64,000 bases of DNA from Burkholderiales bacterium (GCA_022843925.1 JALHMS010000008.1:1-64000), one strand, 5' to 3'. Positions 31,875 through 41,053 are shown, counted from the first letter of the stretch. The notes: generated by a model not told the origin, from the letters alone. Numbers and translations are program-made.

Positions 31875-32948
31875 ATGCCCCGACTCCCCGACCCCCGGAC
31901 GCCTGCCTCTCCCGCGGCGCCCCATGAACTCGCCGCCCGCATCGACGCGGTGCTCACGGCCTCCGCCGCCGGGGATGGCGGGCGCGCGGAGGCCGGGCTT
32001 GCCCGTTTGCTGCGGCGGGCCTTCGAGCGTGGGGAGGACGCCGGCGTCGGCACGATGACGGACGTGCTGGGTGGCGCTGCCGCCCGCATGCTCGATCGCG
32101 CGCTCGACGCCGCGATCCACGGTGCGGACGATGGGGGGCTGATCGCCCGCGTGTTCCTGATCCCCTTGGTGTTCGTCACGGCGGGGCGGGCTCCCGCGGA
32201 GGTGCAAGGTGCCCTGCCGGACGTCGCGGCCATTGCAGGGCTCATGCGGCGCGCCGGTGCCCTCGGAGCCGTGGAGAACTTCGGACTCGGCAATGCCCTC
32301 GGGTCGCTCGAGGCCGCGCGCGCGGTGCCGCCGCAGCAGCTTTTCGGGCTCGCCCGTCAGTGGGGGGCGGACGGCGGCGCTTCGCTGCTGGCGCCGGCGC
32401 CCATCGCCGTGACCGACGCGGAGGAGCGCGCGCACCTGCGATTCCTCGCGGGTGCTTCGCTCACGGCCGCCGATGCGCCGACCTTTCTGGAGACGGCGGG
32501 AACGGTCGGGCGATGGGGGATTGCCGTCTCGGGGGCGATACACGACCAGCTGGCGGTGGAAGGTCTTTCCTTGCTGGCGTTGCCGCGGGCCCCGATGCCT
32601 TGGTTCAGGGCCCTGACGGAAGGGGCGTTCCTGCGCGAGGAGGTCACCTTCAATCTGTTCGTGACGGGCGCACTGCGAAGGATTCGTGCGGAAACCGGCG
32701 AGCCCGATGTGGTGGTGTCCGCACGAGACGACGGTACGGTCCGCGTGGACATGTCGTCACCCTTCGACCCGCAAATCCGGCATGCGCATCGCTGGCCCCT
32801 GCAGGCCGCCGATGATCTGGCCCGGGTGGAGGCAAGCATCCTCGACCTGTTGCGCGATTGCCGGGTCGAGCGTGTCGAGGTGCAGGAGGCCGTGTTGCCT
32901 GCGGAAGACATGCCCGCTCCGGGCATCGGCGGTCTTCTGCGGCACTGA
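31875..32948 (+). CDS. Conserved hypothetical protein
   Basis: 357-aa intact ORF with good codon structure; no recognised domain. Confidence 0.6.
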   Translation: MPRLPDPRTPASPAAPHELAARIDAVLTASAAGDGGRAEAGLARLLRRAFERGEDAGVGTMTDVLGGAAARMLDRALDAAIHGADDGGLIARVFLIPLVFVTAGRAPAEVQGALPDVAAIAGLMRRAGALGAVENFGLGNALGSLEAARAVPPQQLFGLARQWGADGGASLLAPAPIAVTDAEERAHLRFLAGASLTAADAPTFLETAGTVGRWGIAVSGAIHDQLAVEGLSLLALPRAPMPWFRALTEGAFLREEVTFNLFVTGALRRIRAETGEPDVVVSARDDGTVRVDMSSPFDPQIRHAHRWPLQAADDLARVEASILDLLRDCRVERVEVQEAVLPAEDMPAPGIGGLLRH

Positions 32949-33010
32949 GATACCGGGGAGATACCGGGGTCCGGTCGTCCGCTCGATCGACGGAACCCCG
33001 TTCTCGAACG

Positions 33011-33745
33011 TCAGCGGGTGTCCGAGGCCCGTGTCCGCTTGCGTCGTGCAGCCCAGCCCAGCAGCCCGAGCCCCGCGAGGGTGAGCGCCCAGGTACCGGG
33101 TTCCGGGATCGGCGCGTAGAGGGTCACCACTTCGGTCGGGCTGAGCCCGCGGTCGAAGATGCGGATCGATGTCACGACGCCGGACGTCTGCTCGCCGGGG
33201 AACACGTTGTCGTCGCGGAAGAACACCATGCGCGCACCGGACGTCGAGAAGACGCCGTTTCCCGCCCCGTCGACGATGCTGAATTGCGCAGTCCCGTTCG
33301 CATAGCCGGTCAGCGTATTCGTGCTGGCGATCCGGGTGAGCAGGATCGTCACGGGGTCGCCGGCGGAAATCACGCTGGCAGTGCCGAAGTTGATCGGTGG
33401 AAAGCTGAGTCGCCCCGCGAAGCTGTAGAGCCCCGTATCGGAGGCGCCATTCTTGAAGTCGAGGATGCGGCGGTACTCCGACACTTGATCGAGCCGCGCG
33501 GTGATCTCCACCGAGTAGTCGGCCCCGTTGGAAAGCGCGCCATCGAGGATGAGCCCCTGCCCCGCCGCAAAGGTGTAGCTGCCGTCCCCGAGCGTTCCCC
33601 CGAGCGACTGGAGGGCTGGGCCGCCGAGGGTGTCGGCGAGCGAGTTGTCGAACCGGTATTCGTGAACCGGAGCCGCGGGTGCTGCCTGGGCGGCGTCCAT
33701 CGCGCCGAGGCAGATCAGGGCCCCGGCCAGCATCAAGGTGCGCAT
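33011..33745 (-). CDS. PEP-CTERM sorting-domain protein with LamG-like region
   Basis: Signal peptide; LamG-like core; C-terminal PIPEPGTWALTLAGLGLLGWAARRKR. Confidence 0.87.
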   Translation of the reverse strand: MRTLMLAGALICLGAMDAAQAAPAAPVHEYRFDNSLADTLGGPALQSLGGTLGDGSYTFAAGQGLILDGALSNGADYSVEITARLDQVSEYRRILDFKNGASDTGLYSFAGRLSFPPINFGTASVISAGDPVTILLTRIASTNTLTGYANGTAQFSIVDGAGNGVFSTSGARMVFFRDDNVFPGEQTSGVVTSIRIFDRGLSPTEVVTLYAPIPEPGTWALTLAGLGLLGWAARRKRTRASDTR

Positions 33746-33786
33746 TTTTTCTTGCCTCGAACGTGGGTACTGGGAGGTCCAGGCAA

Positions 33787-33802
33787 TGCACTTGGCATGC
33801 CC
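33787..33802 (-). promoter_or_regulatory. Candidate sigma-54 (-24/-12) promoter for the PEP-CTERM gene
   Basis: Minus strand GGGCATGCCAAGTGCA against TGGCACGNNNNTTGCA: invariant GG and GC at correct spacing, 9 of 12 defined positions match. Confidence 0.5.
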
Positions 33803-33961
33803 GGACTGGAGCAGTCACCATCGGCCCGCTGAAAAAACATGTCAAGTGAATGAAAAAGACCGTGCGACGGCGCCGTCATGCGCCGGGGTGGCGAGAGCAG
33901 GAGATTGCAACGGCATGACGGACAGCGGCGATTCCCGACCGGGCATGCGCCCGAGTGCTGT

Positions 33962-33989
33962 CGGGCGGCCCCGGGAGGTGGGCCGCCCG
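33962..33989. terminator. Hairpin terminator downstream of the DUF4139 gene
   Basis: 10-bp stem cgggcggccc / gggccgcccg, 8-nt loop. Confidence 0.6.
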
Positions 33990-33993
33990 GCGG

Positions 33994-35493
33994 CTACCAG
34001 CTGTAGCGGACGGTGTACTTCACGACGGCTTCCTGGTCGGGGCCGACCGTCACGGGGATGTGGATGGTCCGGGCGTCCTGCTTCTCGTGGGTGTGCGAGG
34101 CGGCGGTGATGCGCCAGTTCGTCCAGCGATACAGGTTCTCCTTGACCAGCACCTTCACCGGGACATCCTTGCGGTTGCGCAGGCGGATCTCGATGTCCTC
34201 GCTCATCGTCTTGCGGCCCGTGTCGATCCGAAAGTCGGTCTGGCGTCGCTCCCCGACCACATCGAATGCCGAACCCAGCTGGAGGCGCAGCGTCTCGTTG
34301 CGTGGCGTGTGGTCGATGCGGTCCTCTCCGATGAACTCGAGCGACCCGTCGGCAGGATCCCGCTTGCTCACGCGGACCCGGCCGGCCGGCAGCGGAACAC
34401 CCATTCCGTTCTCACGGTCGTTGCGGAACGACAGGTACACGTCCACCTTCCGGTTGCCGGTGCCGCCGAACCCGCGATCGGTGTACGGCTCGCCACCCAG
34501 TCCGTAATCGCGCGCGCCCTGATAGACGAGCGTGCGCTCGCATCCGACCCCGGCCGCGGCAGGGAACAGCTCGATCTGCTTCGTCGAACGGTCGGGCAGC
34601 GACGTCGGACGGCCAAGGGTGTACAGGTGGTATTCGAAGAACTGCTTCTCCTCGAAGCCCGCGGGGGCGTCCATCGCCGCCTCGGCGGCACGCATCGCCA
34701 TCACCTTTGCGCGGACGGGCGATGCGGGGGGCGCACGGTGGACGTCCCCCGCGATCAGTTTCAGGCGCGCATCCGGATAGCCGGCGCCCGACTGGTTGAC
34801 GATGCTGACCCACGCGCCGACGTCCAGGCGGCACTCGTTGCCCGGCAACTCGGTGTACGTGAGGTTGTAGTCGGTCCACCAGGTGATCCCCGCGGTCTGG
34901 TACGAGACGCGCGACACGTGGCTGCCGGGCTTCTGCGTCAACACGTCCCAGACGAGCGTGGGACGCGTGATCAGCCCACCCGGCAATCCCGGCAGGGTCA
35001 CCGATGCCTGGTGCGACAGCGTCCGGACCGTCCCGTCGTCCTGTTGCAGGACGATCCCGCCCTGGGTGGAGAGAAGGCGGCCGCCGAAGCGCTCGGTGCC
35101 GTCGCCGCGCACCTGCTCGACCGTGATGTCGCGGTCGATGAACTTCTCCAGCAGGCGTTCCGTCGAGACGAGGTCGAACTGGAAGTTCTGTTCGACGACG
35201 CGGGTACCTGCGGGATCCGTCAGCGAGCTGAACGTGACCGTGGTCGGATCGATCAACCCCGCGACGTCGGTGAAGCGGATCTCGCTGCGCCCGGGCGCCA
35301 GATCGATGGCCCGCTCGTGCCGCACCACCGCGTAGCCGGGGACCTGGCCTCCGCCGCCCAGACGGTACTGGTCGGGTGACAGCGCGCCGGCCGGGGCTCC
35401 GCTGTAGATCGTGAGTGCGTTGGCGACGGGGTCCGCGGCACTGGCGGGGATGGCGAGTGCGGCGAGGGCGATGGCGGTGAGGCGGGCGTGCAT
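33994..35493 (-). CDS. DUF4139 domain-containing secreted protein
   Basis: Signal peptide; beta-rich C-terminus VSKRDPADGSLEFIGEDRIDHTPRNETLRLQLGSAFDVVGERRQTDF typical of DUF4139. Confidence 0.82.
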   Translation of the reverse strand: MHARLTAIALAALAIPASAADPVANALTIYSGAPAGALSPDQYRLGGGGQVPGYAVVRHERAIDLAPGRSEIRFTDVAGLIDPTTVTFSSLTDPAGTRVVEQNFQFDLVSTERLLEKFIDRDITVEQVRGDGTERFGGRLLSTQGGIVLQQDDGTVRTLSHQASVTLPGLPGGLITRPTLVWDVLTQKPGSHVSRVSYQTAGITWWTDYNLTYTELPGNECRLDVGAWVSIVNQSGAGYPDARLKLIAGDVHRAPPASPVRAKVMAMRAAEAAMDAPAGFEEKQFFEYHLYTLGRPTSLPDRSTKQIELFPAAAGVGCERTLVYQGARDYGLGGEPYTDRGFGGTGNRKVDVYLSFRNDRENGMGVPLPAGRVRVSKRDPADGSLEFIGEDRIDHTPRNETLRLQLGSAFDVVGERRQTDFRIDTGRKTMSEDIEIRLRNRKDVPVKVLVKENLYRWTNWRITAASHTHEKQDARTIHIPVTVGPDQEAVVKYTVRYSW

Positions 35494-35584
35494 GCGGACT
35501 CCTTCCGAAGTTTGACGGGATGTCCCCCGCGAGCAGACGCAGGGGTCACCCGGGCTTCAACGATCCGCCGAGCCCTACGGGGTT

Positions 35585-36628
35585 TCAGCGCGGCGGAGCC
35601 TCGTCGAGGAAGAGCTGGACTTCGCGGAACAGCTGGCTGCGGTTGCGCTCCATGATGACCGTGTGCGTCCCTTCGCCGATCGTCACGAGACGGCGCCAGG
35701 GTGCGGCGGTCAGCTTGCCGAACACGGCCTGTGCCATGGAGACCGGGGTGTCCTGGTCCCACTCCGCGACGACGATCAGCGTCGGGGCCGTGATCTGCGA
35801 CGGATCGTAGAAGGGCTTGTCGGCGAGCCAGTAGGTGCGGAGATCCTGGATCACGCCGTTCGGTGCGCGGAGCAGGCCGGACTCCTTGGAGGTCGGATCC
35901 GTGGCCCAGGTCGCATCGGCCCAGGCTTCGAACCAGTCCGGCGGGATCAGGTCGGCCACCTTGTCTTCCGGGACGCCTGCCAGCCAGCGCTTCTTCGCGT
36001 TGTCGCGGGCGACGGTGCGATAGGCGGGCAGCGGACCACTGCCTGCCAGGGCCGTCGGCGTCGTGCGCAGCCATAGCGGGGCGTAGAGAACGAGCTTCGA
36101 GACATCGGCCCCGTGGCTCGCCGCATAGCTGCCCATGATCGACGTGCCCCAGGACCAGCCGAGCAGCGTCACCTTCTCGGCGCCCGTCTCCCTGCGGACA
36201 TGGGCAACCGCAGCGGCGACGTCGCGCACGGCCGTGGCGGTGTCGACGATCGGGCCGTTCTCCGTGGCCGGGCGGTCCATCTCGGGCGGCCGGGTGCTGC
36301 GCCCGTAGCCGCGGAGATCCACGAGCCACACGTCCCAACCGTGCTTCGCGATGAAGTCCATCCACGACTCGCCGTCGAGCGCGAGGTCGAAGGCGGTCTC
36401 GGACGGGTAGGTCGCGCCGTGCACGTAGAGCAGCACGCGCTTCGCCTGGTCCGCTGCGGTGCAGCCCGGACGCTTGTTGCGCACGTAGAGGGCGATGCCC
36501 GCGGTGTCCGACGGGATCATCGCGTCGCGCGTCTGAAGGCCGGCAGTGCACTTGGCGGGTTCGTCGGCACGGACCGCGCCGGCAGCGAGGCAAGCGATGG
36601 CGGTGAGGGCGAGGAGAAGTCGTCGCAT
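35585..36628 (-). CDS. Alpha/beta hydrolase, secreted
   Basis: VLLYVHGATYPS, VWLVDLRGYGRST, LLGWSWGTSIMGSYA nucleophile elbow GWSWG, downstream D and H. Confidence 0.85.
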   Translation of the reverse strand: MRRLLLALTAIACLAAGAVRADEPAKCTAGLQTRDAMIPSDTAGIALYVRNKRPGCTAADQAKRVLLYVHGATYPSETAFDLALDGESWMDFIAKHGWDVWLVDLRGYGRSTRPPEMDRPATENGPIVDTATAVRDVAAAVAHVRRETGAEKVTLLGWSWGTSIMGSYAASHGADVSKLVLYAPLWLRTTPTALAGSGPLPAYRTVARDNAKKRWLAGVPEDKVADLIPPDWFEAWADATWATDPTSKESGLLRAPNGVIQDLRTYWLADKPFYDPSQITAPTLIVVAEWDQDTPVSMAQAVFGKLTAAPWRRLVTIGEGTHTVIMERNRSQLFREVQLFLDEAPPR

Positions 36629-36681
36629 GGGGAGGCTCCGCGTGAGGTGACCTTGGAATCTAGTGTCTCGACACCGAAGTT

Positions 36682-36767
36682 CGCAAGCGTTGATCGCAAT
36701 CGCAGCATCGGAGAGCGTAGAGGATCGGACGATGAGTCACCCCTGCGCGGCGCAAGCGTTGATCGCA
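36682..36767. repeat. Two 17-bp direct repeats (cgcaagcgttgatcgca) bracketed by inverted gtgtctcg/cgagacac
   Basis: Copies at 36682-36698 and 36751-36767; flanking 8-bp inverted pair at 36663-36670 and 36770-36777. Confidence 0.7.
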
Positions 36768-36795
36768 TTCGAGACACCGGCACGCACCCGATAGA

Positions 36796-37797
36796 ATGCC
36801 GTGCATGACTGCCATCGCCGATGCCGCGCACCCGTTCTCCCGTCTCGACCCTGATGCGATTCTCGATGCCGTGGAGAGCACCGGGCTCCGCTGCGACGGA
36901 CGCCTCTCCGCGCTCAACAGCTACGAGAACCGGGTCTGGCAGGTCGGCATCGAGGATGCGGCGCCCGTCATCGCGAAGTTCTATCGTCCGGCGCGATGGT
37001 CGGACGCGCAGATCCTCGAGGAGCACGCCTTCGCGCGGGAACTGCTCGAGGCGGAGGTCCCCGTCGTGGCACCGATCGAGACCGACGGTCGCACGCTCCA
37101 TGTCGCGGGCGGCTTCCGGTTTTCGCTCTGGCCACGCATGGGCGGGCGCGCCCCGGAGTTCGATCGCGAGAACGTGCTGGCGTGGATGGGGCGTTTCATC
37201 GCGCGCATCCACGTGGTCGGTGCGCGCGGACGCTTCGCCCATCGCGAGAAGCTGTCGGTCGCACGTCTCGGTCGCGAGTCGCGCGATTTCCTCCTCGGTG
37301 CCGGCTTCGTCCCGAAGGAGCTCGAGCCCGCGTACCGCAGCGTCGCCGACCAGGCGCTCGACGCCGTCGAAGCGTGCTTCGAGCGCGCCGGCCCGGTGCG
37401 GGGTCTGCGTCTGCATGGCGACTGCCACGCGGGCAACGTGCTCTGGACCGAGGCGGGACCGCACTTCGTCGACCTCGACGATGCCGTCACCGGGCCGGCG
37501 ATCCAGGATCTCTGGATGCTGCTCTCGGGGGATCGCGTCCAGCGCGAAGCCCAGCTCGCCGCCGTGCTGGAGGGGTACGAGACATTCCGCGAGTTCGACC
37601 GCACGGAACTCCTGCTCGTGGAGGCGCTGCGCACCCTGCGCCTCATGCACTACGCCGCATGGCTCGCCCGCCGTTGGGACGACCCGGCGTTCCCGGCGAG
37701 CTTTCCGTGGTTCCACACGCAGCGGTACTGGCAGGACCACATTCTCGAATTGCGCGAGCAGTTGGGTGCCATGGACGATTTCCCGCTGTCGGGCTGA
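36796..37797 (+). CDS. srkA: Stress response serine/threonine protein kinase (YihE/SrkA)
   Basis: LNSYENRVWQVGIED, GLRLHGDCHAGNVLW, HFVDLDDAVTGPAIQDLWMLL. Confidence 0.9.
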   Translation: MPCMTAIADAAHPFSRLDPDAILDAVESTGLRCDGRLSALNSYENRVWQVGIEDAAPVIAKFYRPARWSDAQILEEHAFARELLEAEVPVVAPIETDGRTLHVAGGFRFSLWPRMGGRAPEFDRENVLAWMGRFIARIHVVGARGRFAHREKLSVARLGRESRDFLLGAGFVPKELEPAYRSVADQALDAVEACFERAGPVRGLRLHGDCHAGNVLWTEAGPHFVDLDDAVTGPAIQDLWMLLSGDRVQREAQLAAVLEGYETFREFDRTELLLVEALRTLRLMHYAAWLARRWDDPAFPASFPWFHTQRYWQDHILELREQLGAMDDFPLSG

Positions 37798-37982
37798 GCC
37801 AAGGTTCCTGGGTCGCCGATGGCGATGTCGGTCCTGTCCTTCTCGGGAAGTCCGGGTGGGCAGGCAGGGAGGGATGCCCCTGTCACTACAGGGAATTGCC
37901 GGCCACTCTCTCGGGGACGTCACCCCTGCCTGTCAAGGTCGATGGGGCGGCGCAACCATCCGAACTAGAGGAGTGCAACACG

Positions 37983-38231
37983 ATGAGAAAGATGCTTCTG
38001 CTGGGGGCTGCTGCGACCCTGTACATCTCCATGCACGCGAGCGCCGGTGAACTCGGCGACCACTGCGCGTGGGGGTTGGTGAATGGCAAGAAGGTGAAGA
38101 CCGACTGCTCCGTCAGCCAGATGAGCACCGACGGGAAGACGTACTGCTTCAGCAACGAGCAGGTGAAGTGGAACTTCATGGCGGATCTGGAGGCCAACAC
38201 GGCCAAGGCAAAGGAAGCGTTCAAGAAGTAG
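37983..38231 (+). CDS. Small secreted YHS-like protein
   Basis: Signal peptide; DGKTYCFSNEQVKWNFMADLEAN resembles the YHS core; RBS-like gagg upstream. Confidence 0.65.
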   Translation: MRKMLLLGAAATLYISMHASAGELGDHCAWGLVNGKKVKTDCSVSQMSTDGKTYCFSNEQVKWNFMADLEANTAKAKEAFKK

Positions 38232-38234
38232 TGC

Positions 38235-38267
38235 CATCGCCAGGCGCCGGTCCGGCGCCTGGCGATG
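38235..38267. terminator. Strong hairpin terminator downstream of the YHS-like gene
   Basis: 15-bp perfect stem catcgccaggcgccg / cggcgcctggcgatg, 3-nt loop. Confidence 0.75.
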
Positions 38268-38431
38268 CGGCCCGTGCTTGTTCCGGGCCGCTCACGTCCC
38301 ATGCCTCCAGCACCATCGGTGTGCCGCGGCCGATCGATGTCTCGTGCCGGGCTGCCATCGATCACCACCTCCGCCGCCGCAACGATTTCGTCCCTGGGCG
38401 TCCCCGCGGAGTCCTCCCGCGCCGCAACACC

Positions 38432-38461
38432 TTGACGCCGCCTCAGGGTGCTCTTTACAGT
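38432..38461 (+). promoter_or_regulatory. Candidate sigma-70 promoter of phaZ (TTGACG-18-TACAGT)
   Basis: Near-consensus -35 and 4/6 -10; followed by palindrome caacatgttg at 38495-38504. Confidence 0.4.
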
Positions 38462-38565
38462 GCCGCTAAGGTCACCGACGAAGTGATTCCAAAACAACAT
38501 GTTGCACAACACGTTGCGAGTGCGGCCGGGGAGTGGTCGCAGGCGCTTCCCGGAGGTCTTACACG

Positions 38566-39789
38566 ATGTTGTATGCACTGCACGAGATGCAGCACGCCCT
38601 GCTCGCCCCCTTCGAGGCAGCGGCGGTTGCGAGCCACGCCCTGTTCACCCAGCCCCACAGCCCCTGGGCGCACACCCCCTACGCACGATCCGCCGCCGCT
38701 GCCAACGAACTCGTGATGCGCCTCGTGCGCCGGTACGAGAAGCCCGAGTGGGGCATCCGCGAAACCGTCGTCGATGGCCGGACGGTCCCGGTGCACGTCG
38801 AGAAGACGGTGGTGAAGCCGTTCTGCCATCTGCTGCACTTCAAGCGGGAGATCGAACGGAAGTCGAAGGACCCCGTGGTGCTGATCGTGGCGCCGCTTTC
38901 CGGGCACCATGCGACGCTACTGCGCGACACCGTGCGCACCATGCTCCCGGAGCACGAGGTCTACATCACCGACTGGATCGACGCCCGCATGGTCCCCGTG
39001 CACGAGGGCCACTTCCACCTCGACGATTACGTGCACTACGTCCAGGACTTCATCCGGCATCTCGGTCCCAAGGTCCACGTCGTCTCGGTGTGCCAGCCCA
39101 CGGTGCCGGTGCTGGCCGCGATCTCGCTGATGGCCGCCAACGGCGACAAGATCGCACCGCTCTCCATGACGATGATGGGCGGTCCGATCGACACCCGTCG
39201 CAGTCCGACCTCCGTGAACAACTTCGCGACCGGCCGCCCGCTCTCGTGGTTCGAGAGCCGCGTGATCCAGCGTGTGCCGGGCAACTATCCCGGTGTGGGG
39301 CGCCGCGTCTATCCGGGGTTCCTGCAGCACGCGAGCTTCATCATGATGAACGCCCATCGGCACATCGAAGCACATCGCGATTTCTTCAATCACCTCGTCG
39401 AGGGCGACGGCGAGAGCGCCAGCGCGCATCGGCGCTTCTACGACGAATACAACGCGGTGCTCGACATGGCCGCCGAGTACTACCTCGAGACGCTGCGCGT
39501 GGTGTTCAAGGAGCACTCCCTGCCGAACGGCACATGGGACGTCCGCGGCGAACGCGTGCGGCCCGAGGCGATCGAGCGCACCGCTCTCTTCACGATCGAG
39601 GGCGAGCTCGACGACATTTCCGGTGTGGGGCAGACCGAAGCCGCGCACGGGTTGTGCAGCAGCATTCCCGCGGAGAAGCGCGAGCACTACCTCGTGGAGG
39701 GCGTGGGTCACTATGGTATCTTCAGCGGGCGCCGGTATCGGGAGGGGATCTACCCGCGGATCCGCGATTTCATCCGCAAGCACGGCTGA
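38566..39789 (+). CDS. phaZ: Intracellular polyhydroxyalkanoate depolymerase
   Basis: MLYALHEMQHALLAPF N-terminus; HVVSVCQPTVPVLAAISLMAANGD (Cys nucleophile), EGELDDISGVGQTEAAHGLC, GHYGIFSGRRYREGIYPRIRDFI. Confidence 0.92.
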   Translation: MLYALHEMQHALLAPFEAAAVASHALFTQPHSPWAHTPYARSAAAANELVMRLVRRYEKPEWGIRETVVDGRTVPVHVEKTVVKPFCHLLHFKREIERKSKDPVVLIVAPLSGHHATLLRDTVRTMLPEHEVYITDWIDARMVPVHEGHFHLDDYVHYVQDFIRHLGPKVHVVSVCQPTVPVLAAISLMAANGDKIAPLSMTMMGGPIDTRRSPTSVNNFATGRPLSWFESRVIQRVPGNYPGVGRRVYPGFLQHASFIMMNAHRHIEAHRDFFNHLVEGDGESASAHRRFYDEYNAVLDMAAEYYLETLRVVFKEHSLPNGTWDVRGERVRPEAIERTALFTIEGELDDISGVGQTEAAHGLCSSIPAEKREHYLVEGVGHYGIFSGRRYREGIYPRIRDFIRKHG

Positions 39790-39829
39790 GATTTCCCGCA
39801 CTTCGTCCTGGTGGTGAATCGAACGTGAC

Positions 39830-39859
39830 GCGAGGCGCACCCGAAAGGGTGCGCCTCGC
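39830..39859. terminator. 13-bp GNRA-capped hairpin downstream of phaZ
   Basis: gcgaggcgcaccc gaaa gggtgcgcctcgc, perfect stem. Confidence 0.75.
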
Positions 39860-39944
39860 TGCATTTGGAACAGGCGCATAGCCGAAAGGGTGCGCCTCGC
39901 TGCATTTGGAACAGGCGCATAGCCGAAAAGGGTGCGCCTCGCTG
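39841..39944. repeat. Tandem repeat, 41-bp unit, about 2.5 copies
   Basis: ccgaaagggtgcgcctcgctgcatttggaacaggcgcatag at 39841-39881 and 39882-39922 (identical), partial third copy 39923-39944 with one inserted A. Confidence 0.95.
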
Positions 39945-40017
39945 TCGTCGGGCCGACCGACGCTTCATCGAAGTGCCGATGTCCGGCAGCGACTCATAAA
40001 AGAACAAGGAGGAGAAG

Positions 40018-40995
40018 ATGGCATCCGTGTTCCTTCGGCTCATGTCGGCGCTGTTTGCCCTCGCCGCCCTCGCGATCTCCCCGGTCTTCGCCGATGGCGC
40101 GTTCCCGCAGAGGCCCATCAAGCTCGTCGTGCCGTGGGGTGCGGGCGGTGGCACCGATGCGATCGCCCGCACTCTGGGACTCCTCATCGAGCGCGATCTC
40201 GGCAAGCCCGTGAACGTGATGAACATCACTGGCGGCAGCGGCGTGATGGGCCACCAGACGGTCGCGATGGCGGCCCCCGACGGCTACACCATCGGCCTCA
40301 TCACCGCCGAGATCACGATGATGCATCACCAGGGACTGACGAAGCTCTCGGGCGATTCGTACACGACGCTGGGCCTGGTCAATATCGATCCCGCGGCGGT
40401 GCAGGTGCGGGCAGACTCACCCTACAAGACCATCCAGGATCTCGTCGCCGCCATCAAGGCGAACCCCGGCAAGCTGAAGGCCTCCGGCACGGCGCGGGGC
40501 GGGTCGTGGCACCTCTCCCTCTACGGAATGCTGAAGGCCATGGGTGTCGACCCGCTCACGGTGCCCTGGGTCCCGAGCATGAGCAACAACGCGGCGCTGC
40601 TCGACCTGGTCGCCGGTGGCGTCGATATGGTGGCCGGATCGCACCCGGAAGCGCGGGCGCTGATCGATGCCGGCAAGGTGCGCAGCCTCGCGATCATGGA
40701 TGACGAACCCTCGAAGTTGTTCCCGAAGGTTCCTACCCTCGAGAGCGCCACCGGGACGCGCTGGGAGAGCGGCGTGTTCCGGGGACTCGCTGCACCGAAA
40801 GGGCTGCCGAAGGCCGTCGAGGATCGCCTCGCGGCGGCCGTGAAGACCGCGTACGAGAGCCCGGAGTTCAAGCAGTTCATGGACAGCCGGGGGTTCGGTC
40901 GGGTGTGGCGCGACCCGAAGGCCTTCGCCGATCACATGGCGAAAGTCGATGCGGAATCCGGCGCCCTGATGAAATCCACCGGACTCGTGAAGTGA
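40018..40995 (+). CDS. tctC: Tripartite tricarboxylate transporter substrate-binding protein (Bug/TctC family)
   Basis: FPQRPIKLVVPWGAGGGTDAIARTLG, NITGGSGVMGHQTVAMAAPDGYTIG. Confidence 0.9.
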   Translation: MASVFLRLMSALFALAALAISPVFADGAFPQRPIKLVVPWGAGGGTDAIARTLGLLIERDLGKPVNVMNITGGSGVMGHQTVAMAAPDGYTIGLITAEITMMHHQGLTKLSGDSYTTLGLVNIDPAAVQVRADSPYKTIQDLVAAIKANPGKLKASGTARGGSWHLSLYGMLKAMGVDPLTVPWVPSMSNNAALLDLVAGGVDMVAGSHPEARALIDAGKVRSLAIMDDEPSKLFPKVPTLESATGTRWESGVFRGLAAPKGLPKAVEDRLAAAVKTAYESPEFKQFMDSRGFGRVWRDPKAFADHMAKVDAESGALMKSTGLVK

Positions 40996-41053
40996 TGCCA
41001 CGACCGATGTCGCGTTCGCGCGAATCGGTGCCGGTCATGGAAGGGCCTCACCG

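Noticed and set aside
36660-36917. Minus-strand ORF with repeated CDQRLR peptide
   Set aside because: The peptide repeat is just the 17-bp DNA repeat being translated; it overlaps the srkA start on the opposite strand.
39841-39944. Possible CRISPR array
   Set aside because: Units are contiguous with no variable spacers and no cas genes; it is a tandem repeat.
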